A stretch of DNA of 64,000 nt from Tigriopus japonicus (Eukaryota > Arthropoda > Copepoda > Harpacticoida > Harpacticidae). The notes under the pieces were generated by a model. That model saw only the letters and a program-made list of their open reading frames with translations. It did no database searches and was not told the DNA's origin. This document shows, one piece after another, positions 34,392 through 44,900 of the stretch (the first letter of the stretch is position 1; every line of letters starts with the position of its first letter). A program made the position numbers and the translations under genes. Location: contig CM021318.1 of the NCBI GenBank assembly GCA_010645155.1, positions 2,314,811-2,378,810 on the forward strand. Reading direction: 5' to 3'.

Positions 34392-34475
34392 TATTTTGGA
34401 CTTTCCCTATAGTTCCCGGGCCCACCAAAGACCATCCTTGGGCCCACATGTGGGCTGCGGCCCACCGGTTGCCTA
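34392..34475 (+). mobile_element. Right end of a GGCCCACC-family hAT-type element
   Basis: The sequence from the gap edge to ...GGCCCACCGGTTGCCTACCCT matches the right end of the 17257-18970 element and its relatives. The left part is lost in the gap. Confidence 0.7.
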
Positions 34476-34547
34476 CCCTCACCTTAAGAAATGCCTTCGA
34501 GTTTATGAAAATGCTCGTTGAGTTTATTCAAAGTTCATCATATCCAT

Positions 34548-35354
34548 TCAAACAAACAACTTCGTGGCGTAAAAGTAGCCCCAGACTTGATCGCCATCAT
34601 CGCATCGAACTAGTTTCTCCTTCCATCCCCGACAGATGTCGTCGTAGTCATGTTCCGTGTAATCTCGGATCATCTCCGCCTTTTTGGGCTCAAACTCCGA
34701 CAGCTCCCTCTTGAGGATTTCGCAGAAATATGGCGTATTGTCCAGAGCATTGACTTTGCCAAAGCCAGCTCCTTCAATCACTTGACCATACTCTTTCACA
34801 GTCAAAAGATTATAGCCTCTTTGCTTCACATAATCCTTGAACCTCTGACTATGTTCCTGATCTCCCCGACAATAATCCGTGATGAACAGAACACCTCCCG
34901 GTTTGAGAGAGCGATAGAACTTCTTGAACAAAGAGCTCTTATCCTCAATATGAAGGATGGTATCCCTGCTATAAATCACATCATAGAAACTCTCGGGATA
35001 ATCCATGGTTGTGGCATCCTCGACATGGAATTGAACCCGATGTTTGACGCCGGGCTCCATTTTGTTCCGATACTCTTGAGCAATGTCAATCATGTTCTGC
35101 GACAAATCGATCCCATGGACCAATGCTCCATATTCTCGAGCCATGTGGAACGCAGATCCACCGATTCCACAACCAACATCCAGGATCTTCATTTCTGGCG
35201 TCAATTTGAGCTCACAGCAAAATTTTTCTGTGGTTTGTTTGCCTCCTGTGCTGATGTAAGTCTCGCCAAAGATGCGTTCATAACGAAGGATTCCATTTTT
35301 GGTGTATTGTTGGCTGTCCAAGAACTTTTGGAACTCTTCCGATGTTTGGCCCAT
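34548..35354 (-). CDS. Phosphoethanolamine N-methyltransferase (PMT)-like, intronless
   Basis: 268 residues. SAM-binding motif I is ILDVGCGIGGSAFHMA (about 57-72), followed by acidic GIDLS (motif II), SRDTILHI and LKPGGVLFITDY (motif III region). The order and the YERIFGETYISTGG start fit phosphoethanolamine N-methyltransferases. These make phosphocholine from phosphoethanolamine in plants, nematodes and several invertebrates, in the cytosol. The length matches a single-domain PMT (PMT-2 type). The C-terminus GWKEKLVRC...WGYFYATK is typical. No intron. It lies between the gap and UTP15 exon 3 on the same strand; if UTP15 continues into the gap, this gene would be nested in its intron. Confidence 0.85.
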   Translation of the reverse strand: MGQTSEEFQKFLDSQQYTKNGILRYERIFGETYISTGGKQTTEKFCCELKLTPEMKILDVGCGIGGSAFHMAREYGALVHGIDLSQNMIDIAQEYRNKMEPGVKHRVQFHVEDATTMDYPESFYDVIYSRDTILHIEDKSSLFKKFYRSLKPGGVLFITDYCRGDQEHSQRFKDYVKQRGYNLLTVKEYGQVIEGAGFGKVNALDNTPYFCEILKRELSEFEPKKAEMIRDYTEHDYDDICRGWKEKLVRCDDGDQVWGYFYATKLFV

Positions 35355-36530
35355 GTTTGAAGGCGAGTTGGATGATTTATAGCTGGATGAAGAAGCGAGC
35401 TCGTTGGCAACTCAAAGCAAAGTGAGCCATATGAGAGTTGGAAATGAAAACTTGACTCTAAAGAACATGTGTGGAGTCTAGTACGACGAGTTTGGATGTC
35501 TAACACTACTGGAAACTGCCTTGACTGACATAGAAAGGACACAACAGGAGTATTTTCGTTGGGTGTTTGGGGTACAGTTTCCCGCCAGCCTTGACTCTTC
35601 ACAGATTTTGAGAAAGCCGGAAAGGCACAAACGTTCCATTCCACGTTTCTCACGTAAACTCAACTAGTGCTTTTTTCAGGGTGTTTTTAAAATTTCGAAT
35701 TTAAATTTTAATTTAAATCATTAGTACTTTAAAGAACAGTTAGTTTGGATTGTATTCATGCAACTCGGGAACTTTCCCAACATCAATGGCACATTGAATA
35801 TAAACTGTACCCAAATTGCGAGCTCTTATTGGTAACTTTTTTTTCTTTTTGCAATCATTTTCTATCAAATTGCCCACATACATATGCCATCAGCGAAGAG
35901 ATTACTTTCTTTCCCTGTTACAGAATTCATGGGGAAATAAAGTCTTTCCAAGTCTTCTGGGGTTGTGGGCTCCAAAGGTATATACAGGGTGACCAAAAAG
36001 TGTTTTGCCGTTTCCAAAACCAAAAAACATCCTTTTTCCTTCTGTCACTAGCAAACAATAAAATCTGCAGCTTTTGAACAATCTCCCTATTTTTTTATCA
36101 CCTTGAGCTAGTTTTCTTGTTTATGTATTTGCTCAACTTTACTCTCTTTCTTTTTGTAACTTTCTTCACATATTTTAGATGTCTATGTATCCAAAATGTG
36201 ACTGCTAATCTAGTGTTGGACATTTTTGCCTTTGAATATTAAAAAATGCTACTGGGTTGCGACACCATTTAGGGACTTTTGTTTTACAAGCATTGACCTC
36301 TCTGCAAACATCACTCTTCATTATGGTTTTAAAAACTTCAAAACCTCTTTAAAACATTCAAGGTTCAAAAGTCGGTACATTTTTGTTCTAAAAATTGTCC
36401 CAATCCATCCATTAATATTTCATTCCCTCCCAAAACAGCTCTAGATATCCATTTCCGACTATATCGCAAGATACTATTGAAAAAACAGGTTTCTCCGGTT
36501 CGAATGTCATGCAATCAATCATGCCCTTAC
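35355..36530. other. Non-coding region
   Basis: No further UTP15 exon could be read here on the minus strand. A sequence near 35983-36002 (TATACAGGGTGACCAAAAAG) resembles a mariner-type terminus, but no partner end is convincing. Confidence 0.4.
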
Positions 36531-38774
36531 CTTATGACCCTCGAACTTGGTGACTTCCTCCTCAGTAGCGATATCCCAAATGCGCACCGTCTGATCATCT
36601 GAGAATGACACCACATGCTTGAGATCGGCCATAAAGTCCACGCGTTGAACACTTTGTCCGTGGCCTTTGAAAGATCTCAATTGAGTCTTGGTGGCCAAAT
36701 CAAACATTTTGACGGGTCCATCTTCGGTTCCGGCAGCTATCAATTTGCCATCGGATCGGAATCGGGCCCCAAAAGAGCCCTCTTTAAATTTGGTGAACGT
36801 CTTGTACACACTGTTGCTTTCCGGGTTGTAAACTTGGACCTAGTAAACAAAAAATAAAACAATACTATTGGTTGATTAGTCGGTCCTGCAGAGTTCAAAA
36901 GGGAAATGTCATTGATTTGATATTGAAACCTTTAAGACTTTTTTGATATTCAAACCCCAACACTCGTGTCTTTTTTCATCTCATAGCACATTTTCAAATT
37001 TGAGCTAACTTTGAACTCAAGGTCTTCCCATATGAAAAGTACAAATTAGTCAATATTTCAACGAACGTTGGAAGAGATGCTCTCTAGGTGCATACAAGTA
37101 CTTAAAATAACAATAACTTTGATATTTTTTAAAGGAAGAGTCTCAAAATAAAACAAGGAACAAAGGAGTCCAGGGAAGTTTAGGCCTTTGAATATTCTCA
37201 TTTTTTTAAATTTTTAAAAGACGTCATCGGTCATGATGGAGAATTCAAAACAACGTAGGCAGCCATCTTGGTAAACAAACAAGGGCTTGAAAAGTTTTCG
37301 TAGCATTTCAAAACCGGAATAAAGAATCTTGCAAATAAAATTATCAGAAATAGCATTTGACCAATTTTTTTCTGAAATGCTCCAAAATCATTATAGCATT
37401 TAAAAGAGAAAATTTCATCATTCAAAAATTAATTTCAATTGCATTATTTATTGTTTAGAAGGACCTTAATTTTTTAAGCTGAGAGCGATTGAATATTCAG
37501 GATGAGTTCAACCCTCTCCTTTCAAAACAGTTTTCATCCTCAAAAAGTAAAGACAATGGAAAACCCCTAGACAAATGAAAATTGGTAAATATACAATACA
37601 AGGAGTCAATTTGGCTAAAATTGTTCAAAAATGTGTTTCCGATAAATATAGAATTATTTCAAAATTTGATTTTTCCTCATTGCGACAAACACACATATGT
37701 TTGTGATGAAAATGACAAAAGAACATTGCCAGTTAATATTTCCATGATTATTTTTTAGGATACATCGGCCAACCTTGCGCAACTTACCTTAATTATTTAT
37801 TGCAAAATTAAATTTTGAAATATAAAAAATATGCCAACTAATAAAAGCTTTTCTTCCAAGAAATCAAAATAATTAAAAGCTAGAAAACATAAAAAGAAAC
37901 ATGATATAAAGCAAGAAACCAGTGATTGAAAAGGTCATTGAGAAAATGCAGACCATTTCAAGACTACCAACAAACACAAAATTTATGTATAGAGAGGTTA
38001 TGGATATTGACCTGACACCAAATTTTATAAAAATGTTGCTTGTGATGTTAAATTCTTTACCGACATTGAAACAACTTAGAGTTGATAATTGATCGATCCA
38101 TGTTTTCATTTGCATATTTCATAACATGACAATGACACATTTAAAAAAGGTGCTTTTTAAACCATTGTCTTTGCAATAAGGCATTCTGTCAATCTGCCTG
38201 AAATTTAAAAGCAACAATTTTGTGTCAATCATAGAATTAAAACACTAAACTTATGTAAACTGATGAATGAATGTTTGACAGATTATCAACTATTTGGGAA
38301 AAATCATCCAAAAAAAAAGGCGAAAATATGTTGCCGCATAAGGAATTGGAGCATTTTTCTTCAAAAAATGATTTTTCAAATGAAAAAAATATTTTTGATA
38401 TTTCCACTTGGCTTTACGGCATTTTCAAGTAACAGAAATGATTCAGCCCTGTTAGTGTTAAAAAAGGAATCTACTTTAGAACCCTTTTATCAATGTTGTA
38501 CTCACTCTGGCTGAACCCGTGACAGCGATGTAATGAGGCGAAGTGGGACAGATATCCAAGCACTTGACTGGACCAGACTCTTGCACTGAGATCGGAAACT
38601 AAAACCAACACAAACGCATTGAAGCAAGCCATAAAACATCTTCTAAGATGTGCTATCTCATACCTGAAGTCCCTTCCAATAAACGCCATCTTGCGACGTT
38701 TCTTGAGAGGATTTAGTGGGTAGCTTGACAATGGGTGTGGGTCTATATTTATTGAGAGCCTTTGTTTCAAACAT
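36531..38774 (-). CDS. UTP15: UTP15 (U3 snoRNP/SSU processome WD40 protein), first three exons only
   Basis: Minus-strand exons are 38774-38664, 38598-38506 and 36839-36531, all phase 0 with GT-AG borders, encoding 171 residues. The start MFETKALNKYRPTPIVKLP with YWKGLQ, then SGPVKCLDICPTSPHYIAVTGSAR and WD40 blades (GKLIAAGTEDGPVKMFDLAT; VVSFSDDQTVRIWDIATEE), follows UTP15 in order. UTP15 acts in the nucleolus in pre-rRNA transcription and 18S maturation and is about 500 residues long. Exon 3 ends with a good donor (AAG|GTAAGG), but no continuation is seen down to the gap. The gene is cut by missing sequence or broken. It is head-to-head with the methyltransferase at 39119. Confidence 0.85.
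36840..38505. other. UTP15 intron 2
   Basis: AT-rich intron with no nested gene or repeat recognised. Open frames in it look random. Confidence 0.6.
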
Positions 38775-39118
38775 GATGAGGGTGGGCCGCCTCTTGAATT
38801 CCTCAAAACATGCACATGTGTTTTCAGGTCTTTGTTTTTGTTGTGATTTCAAAATCAGGGTTAGACTTGGCTTCAAAGGCACAACTAGTTTTTCACTTTT
38901 TTGTTGTTCAAAAGCCGTTGTGAGATCCACACATAGTTAAAACTTAAAAAACTTGAACCTTTATTGACATTTGTTAAGGTCTTAGCAACACAAAAAGATA
39001 TGAAGCGAATTCAAATAGCAAAGAAGAGAAAATTATCTGACCCTGACAAAGAAATTGTAAATTGACCGCGCAACCTCTCCAAGAAAAAGTGTTCAAGTTC
39101 AACACGTGGACAATCGAA
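38775..39118. promoter_or_regulatory. Candidate bidirectional promoter (UTP15 / EEF1AKMT4-like)
   Basis: The two start codons diverge with only 344 bp between them, so both 5' leaders and promoters must share this interval. No TATA box stands out, as is usual for housekeeping pairs. Confidence 0.5.
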
Positions 39119-39877
39119 ATGAGTGGAGACACTAAGAAATATTCCGACGTGAATTATTGGAACAAACGTTATGAGAGTGAAGATCATTTTGAGTGGTTGG
39201 GCCTGGGACATGAACCCCTTTTGGATGAGATGGAACACATGCTTTCATCCTTTCCTAGAGATACTCCCATTCTGATTTTAGGTTGTGGAAACAGTCGCTT
39301 GAGTGCGGATTTACTTCAGAGAGGCTTCACCGATATCCTCAGTACGGATTATTCTCGGATATGTATCCAAAATCAACGCGCTAAATATATCCATGAGCCC
39401 AGGTTGAAATGGGATATCATGGACATGACCCAGATCCCCTTAGCGGATCAATCTTTCTTCATCGTGATTGAAAAGGCCACTTTAGATGGCTTTTTAGCTC
39501 ATGAACCCAGTCCTTGGCGAGTGAGTGATGAGACCAAAAAGCTTTTGGATACTTGTCTCAAGGAGATCAGTCGGATTCTGAAGCCTCAGGGTCTTTTCTT
39601 ATCCATTACATTTAGACAACCTCATTTTAGACTCCCGATATTAGCCCAAAAGGACTTTGTGTGGAATGTGTGTGTGAATGAGGTGAAATCGCCCAATTCT
39701 TTTCATTTCTACATCTATCAAATGACTAAAGGACAGCCTTTGGATTTGAATGGGCTGGAACATTTTTTGAAAATTGGTGGTGAATCTCATAATGATAATG
39801 ATTATGAACGAGTGGCGAGTAGTGAAAGTGAAGACGAAGATTTTGTGATGAATATATCCAGTAACATTTTGACATAG
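39119..39877 (+). CDS. EEF1AKMT4: EEF1A lysine methyltransferase 4-like (METTL family), intronless
   Basis: 252 residues from the first in-frame ATG. The conserved start (YWNKRYESE...FEWLG at about 13-28), motif I (ILILGCGNSRLS at 51-62) and the post-motif STDYS and WDIMDM segments match EEF1AKMT4, which methylates a lysine of elongation factor 1A in the cytoplasm. LKPQGLFLSITFRQPHFR corresponds to the conserved strand near the active site. The acidic C-terminus ends ILT. Single exon. Divergent from UTP15. Confidence 0.85.
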   Translation: MSGDTKKYSDVNYWNKRYESEDHFEWLGLGHEPLLDEMEHMLSSFPRDTPILILGCGNSRLSADLLQRGFTDILSTDYSRICIQNQRAKYIHEPRLKWDIMDMTQIPLADQSFFIVIEKATLDGFLAHEPSPWRVSDETKKLLDTCLKEISRILKPQGLFLSITFRQPHFRLPILAQKDFVWNVCVNEVKSPNSFHFYIYQMTKGQPLDLNGLEHFLKIGGESHNDNDYERVASSESEDEDFVMNISSNILT

Positions 39878-40481
39878 CTAACATTTTGTGTATTTTTTTT
39901 TGTTTAATGCTGCCTAGAAGGATTCCCTTGTCTAGGAAACGCGGTCAGTCGGAATACCAGATTGGAAACCCTCAATTTGAAAATGGCTATTTTGTTGTTG
40001 GTTCCGCGAAATTAGCGAAGAAACTCTTTAGAATTATTGGAAAAAAAAGACTTCTCTTCCTGTTAGGATTTTATTAGGAGTTGTTAAACAAAGAAGCCAA
40101 TTTTAGTCACGCTGCGGTTGGTCCTCTCAAAGCATGACGAAAAATTTTGGCTTTCGAAAAAAATACAAACAAAACCTAAAAATACGACCCCAAGGAAAGG
40201 AGATTAAATATTTGACCAATAATCAGTCGTATTTATGTTCAAAAATGGTCATTAGAGATCTCCTCCTCAATTGCCAGGACAACTTTCTCTCGAAACAAGA
40301 AAATTAGAATACTCTTATCAAAATACCTGCTAATTCTGACAGAGATGCACATTCTTGACATAAAATCGCTTCAAAACGGAATTACTTTAGGTATTATAAA
40401 AGCTAGCTAAGACGAGCAATATTTTGATGTCTCCCTTTATCTGTACTTAGTAATATTCCCATTTCCCAACCATTTCTTGCC

Positions 40482-40684
40482 ATGTCTGCTGAAAAGCATA
40501 TGGTAAGTTGGTAACCCTGCAACGGTCATTGTTATTTTAGGCGTTGCCTTTCGACACGTTTCATTGCCATCTTCCGGAAAAGGGATACCTTAGAAAACTG
40601 GATGATTCTGAACGTTTCAGTCATAATAATGATGAACCGAAATGCTTCTTCTTGGGGTACCTTTTATTAAAAACATTTTTTTAA
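40482..40684 (+). CDS. Candidate 55-residue two-exon protein
   Basis: ATG at 40482 (MSAEKHM) is followed by GTAAGT and a 38-bp intron ending TATTTTAG. The frame then stays open (ALPFDTFHCHLPEKG...) to a TAA at 40682-40684. The intron is very short and no family is recognised, so this may be chance. Confidence 0.25.
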
Positions 40685-41039
40685 ACAAGGCAAGCGAGAA
40701 CACTTCATTCATAAGTGGCAGACATTTGGCCCAGCCACAACTGTACTTTCATTGCAAAACATCTCTTGATATGAAAGTAAAGTTACTGGGTTGATTTTGC
40801 GTCAACTAAACGAAAATATCATAATAAAGAGAAATACTGTACAACAACTGGCGTAAACAAATAGTTCATTTTCTCTACCCTAAAAAATCGTTCCACTAAA
40901 CTAATTTTGATCTACGAGTGCGACAAAGTCAGGGGCCAATGCATTCAGTGGATGTTATGTGAGCTTATAAATCATACTGCTAACGGTAAACGAGGTCCGT
41001 TGGCCGTGCTAAGTAATGCAACCCATTTTTGGGAATCCA

Positions 41040-41600
41040 TGATTTATCCATCTAAGGGTTCATTCAATGGCTCTAGATCCCTGTAAATAATCTTTGTTTC
41101 ATGTTGAGATACCCCTGCTTGTTCCTGGTTGATGAAATGCCCAGTTTTTAAACTAGGAAATGATATATATAAAGCCATAGAGACCAAAGAGAAACATTTA
41201 AAAACTATTTCATTTCTCTCTATGGGAACCATTTTGCAACATTGAAATTATTCTTGGGAAACCACTGAACAAAGAAACAGATTTACATTATTTTTTCAAT
41301 CAGTGTTAAGTCCTAGGTCCCATTCTTTCAATAACGTAAGCCTTGTTTAAGTGCTTTCAGATTCAATCAACCTGAAAATGAATTTTGAATATTATTGACC
41401 CAATTCCAGCCATGATATCTTCGCGTGAAATATCGATCCTTTTCACAAACCTAGACTATTTGCATAAATGGCAAAACAATGACTTGGATTTGCCAAAATG
41501 GGGTCTTCCCTCTCACGGTATGATTCAAATCGCCCACTTGAGCGACCTTTGTGCATGTCTCATTGAAATCAAAGCGAGAAATACTGTTCACAGTTTAAGG
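41040..41600 (+). repeat. Dispersed repeat with GCGGTATGATT motif, copy 1
   Basis: The segment 41513-41577 (ACGGTATGATTCAAATCGCC...) has diverged relatives at 51978-52040 (inverted) and 52549-52612. A second part (41090-41235, around CATTTCTCTCTATGGGAACC) matches 52330-52455. The class is unknown. Confidence 0.55.
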
Positions 41601-41949
41601 TTGGTCTACACGTCAAACCATTCATCAAATAATTTGACAAATATTTGCCAAAATGCAAATATCCTCAAAGAAAACCGAACTATTTGACGTGCAGAACAGC
41701 CTTAACAACTAATCATCCCCAATAAAATTGTTAGCCGGTGGGCTTTTGTCATTTTATAAACCCAACGGCTTTTGGCAGTGTGAGCATTAAACCCCTGGGC
41801 AACGCTGGTTTTGATTGTCCGCTGTTGTCGTTGTTTATCAATCATCCTGTCTCTCTTTCTTTCTCTGTGTCTGTGCATCTATCTTCTCTCAGCGTCTTCT
41901 TGATTGTTGTGTTGTGTTGTGGCCTCCATCCGTTTGGCGTTTGTATTGG

Positions 41950-44900
41950 ATGGCGCCTTACCCGCAACACGCCCTCTCCGACGACAACGTCGCAAGAATG
42001 GCCTCCTCCTCTTCCTCCACCAACCTCGAGGTTGAGCGGGGCGTGGCTGAATCGCTGGGTAGGCGGATTCGTTGTGAGGAAGAGAGCACGCAAACGGAGG
42101 ATTCCGATCCTTCCGGGGTGCATTTTCAGCGTGAGCCTTCGTCCTCCTTGGCCTTGGATTCATCCTGGGATAGTGGACAGGGTTGTCTCAGTGGGGGTGA
42201 ATCCTCCTCCTCCTCCTCGTCATCAACGAGTGGAGGCGGTTCTTCGGTCATGGCCCGCCTCTCAAGACGCGTGGTGGGACGATTATTTGCGCCGGTGAGA
42301 CACCGTGCTTTAGGCAACACTTATGAGTAGAGCGGCCGAAAATATTTAATTAAATATAAAAATATTTAATTTAAATATTTTACCGTATTGAGCACTTTTT
42401 AAATATTTGGACTTTTTCTTCCAAAACTAAAGGAAAATTCCCTGTTTCTTTGAATTATATCAAGAATCATCATGATTTCCGCATATCTTTTGAAATATTG
42501 GCAAACAATCTGACCTTCCCAAAACAATATTTTCAAAATCTCTCTTATTTTTAATTATTAAGCCAATTTTTGAGGTGAATAGTCAACAACTATATTGGGA
42601 AAGTATTCTGCGTGGGAAAGAAAAGTTTGGTCGATTTGGCCTTGAAAATTACATTAACGAATCTAGAGAAGAAAAGCACAGCTCCAACCAAAAGAAAACT
42701 CTGGGTTGAATGTTCAACCAAATCTTCGCTAATAACAATTTGATTAAATCTAGGGTAAAAATAAAGACTGTCAAGAATAACCAATTTTCACCACATGGTA
42801 TGAATGTTTTCCACCAAAGCTTTGTCTACCTGCATTTTCGTCGTTGCAAATTTTTCATCAAATATTTGGATTTTGACTACAGAGGAAGCTCTAAAAATAC
42901 CAATTTATTTCCCCTGAATACCTACAAATTTAAATACTTTTTAAAAATTTGGGGGCTTTTTAAATATTTTCTTGAATATTTTTATGTTTTTTCCTTAAAT
43001 ATTATTTAAATATTTGGTCTTGAAAATTAAATATTTTCGGCCGCTCTACTTATGAGGATTGTGGGGCCCAATTCAAAGGACTGAAAACAAACCAATGTGG
43101 GGAGAAAGTTGGAGAAAGTTGGAGAAAGTGAAGGATCATTGATTATAAAATGTGGAGAGTGATCTATTTGGCCCGTCTGACTCTCTATCTAATAATTAAT
43201 GACCCTTGCCTTTCCCCAACTTCTCACCCACATTAGTTTGTTTTCATTCCCTTGAATTGGGCACCACAATCTCCGTAGATGTAAATAATCAAGATGTAAA
43301 ACCACGTCATTTCACGCAAAAGATCGACCCAATCACTGATTTTAAATTCTACTAAAAGGCCTATTCGCCCATAGCTTGGGGCCTTATCCTCAACCCCACC
43401 CCTAGTTGTTAGAAAAATGGAAGTGTTCCACCACGCTGCCCTGTTTTTAAATCTTATACTGGCATTTTGATGTACTTTTTGGGCGATTTTATTTCCATTA
43501 TTGCGCATTTTTAGTTACGAGTGTCAGGCAATGTGGTACGGTTGTAAGATCGAGTTTCGTCATCACCACGATTGTCAAAAAAATGCAAATGCATTTATTT
43601 CATGTTGTTGTTCTTTTGGCATGGGTTTCAAGTTGGCAGTGTTGGCATTTTTGACTTGGAATTTCCGTTTCTTGCCTTTCGAAAAAAAATGTGATTGTGG
43701 TAAGGTTTTTGAGCCATGCTAAGAATTGAACCACGTAGAAACACATCTGCCATCACTTTTACCCATATCTGCTTTTTGATTAATCCGAGCAAATGTGATA
43801 CCTCTCTCGAAAGGTCGATCGCAATATTATATAATATTCGGATTTATAAATGTGTTTGCTTTCCCAGGAACGGCAAGATCGCTCGACCCAAACCATGAAA
43901 GACCCCTTAACCGCAGAAACTGAGAAACTGGCCTTTGACATCGTGTTCTTTACTGTGGGTCGTCGAACAGCGCAAACCAGCGACGAAATTACACTTTGTC
44001 TGAGGCGAAATGTTCAACAAATGCTGGATAATCACGCCCTCGTTTTTCATGGAATGGTCTCCAGACTTCATCTCAACTCCAATAGTGATCTCAATCAAGG
44101 CTTTCAAGATTTGGCCAACGTCCTCTTCTCCAACAACGAGGTAAAGGCTTTATATATTAAGCCTTTTGGTAATTGAAGAAGTAACAAGATCCGCGGATAA
44201 ATGGATTTGATTTTGCCTCTCATTTGTGGATGATTTATTGCTTTACGAAGGAATTTCTCCAATTAATATGGCTTTCCAAGTAATTTTTTGGGATTTTTTT
44301 TCTTGGTTCGCACTAAATTTTTCCATGATTTTCATCTAAATTTAATGTCCGTCTTCTTGCCGAAACCATCACTTCAAAACTAAAGTTAACGAGACATTTA
44401 GACACTATCTTTTTTTAAGACTTTTGGTACCCTTTTGACTACGTATGCAGGAGTCGTAAGAAAAAAAATTGACAAATGTTTGTCAAATAATTTGATAAAA
44501 TGTCCAGCCATGATACATATCCAAAACATCCATTTTAGCCAAAATGACTTTACTCGTGAATCCACAGATCTTAACTTAAATCTAACCAGTGTTGGTCATG
44601 GGCCCATGGATATAATTCGTGTTTTTTTTTTGCTTAGGTCACATGGAACAAAATCATTGCCTTGTTTGCATTTGCTGCTCGATTGGCCCTTTTCTGTAAT
44701 GAGCACCATTTCGAAAACAAAATGTTTGACGTGGCCTCCAATCTGAGCCAATGTGCCATTGAGCACCTGACACCATTCCTAAGAAGACACGGTGGATGGG
44801 TGAGTTTATTAACACTTGTGGAAGACTCCTTCTTTTCCTTCTAATCGTGAATCGTCAGACAATGGGGAATGAATGAATGAAAGGTTCTATTAAGTTAAGC

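Larger units (their letters stand above)
39878..41949. other. Intergenic region with a dispersed repeat
   Basis: Mostly non-coding. It holds a possible tiny two-exon gene (40482-40684) and one copy of a dispersed repeat (about 41040-41600). Confidence 0.4.

Noticed and set aside
33320..34714. Long open frames across the N gap
   Set aside because: They consist of unknown bases and have no coding support.
34650..35360. Plus-strand ORF of 236 residues opposite PMT
   Set aside because: Antisense shadow of the methyltransferase, whose SAM motifs fix the real strand.
35983..36108. Mariner-like terminus TATACAGGGTGACCAAAAAG
   Set aside because: Only one end is convincing; the candidate right end near 36090 is too diverged.
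41738..42298. Alternative frame ORF over Bcl-2-like exon 1
   Set aside because: GC-rich exon produces open shadow frames; the frame ending at the GTGAGA donor joins exon 2 in phase.
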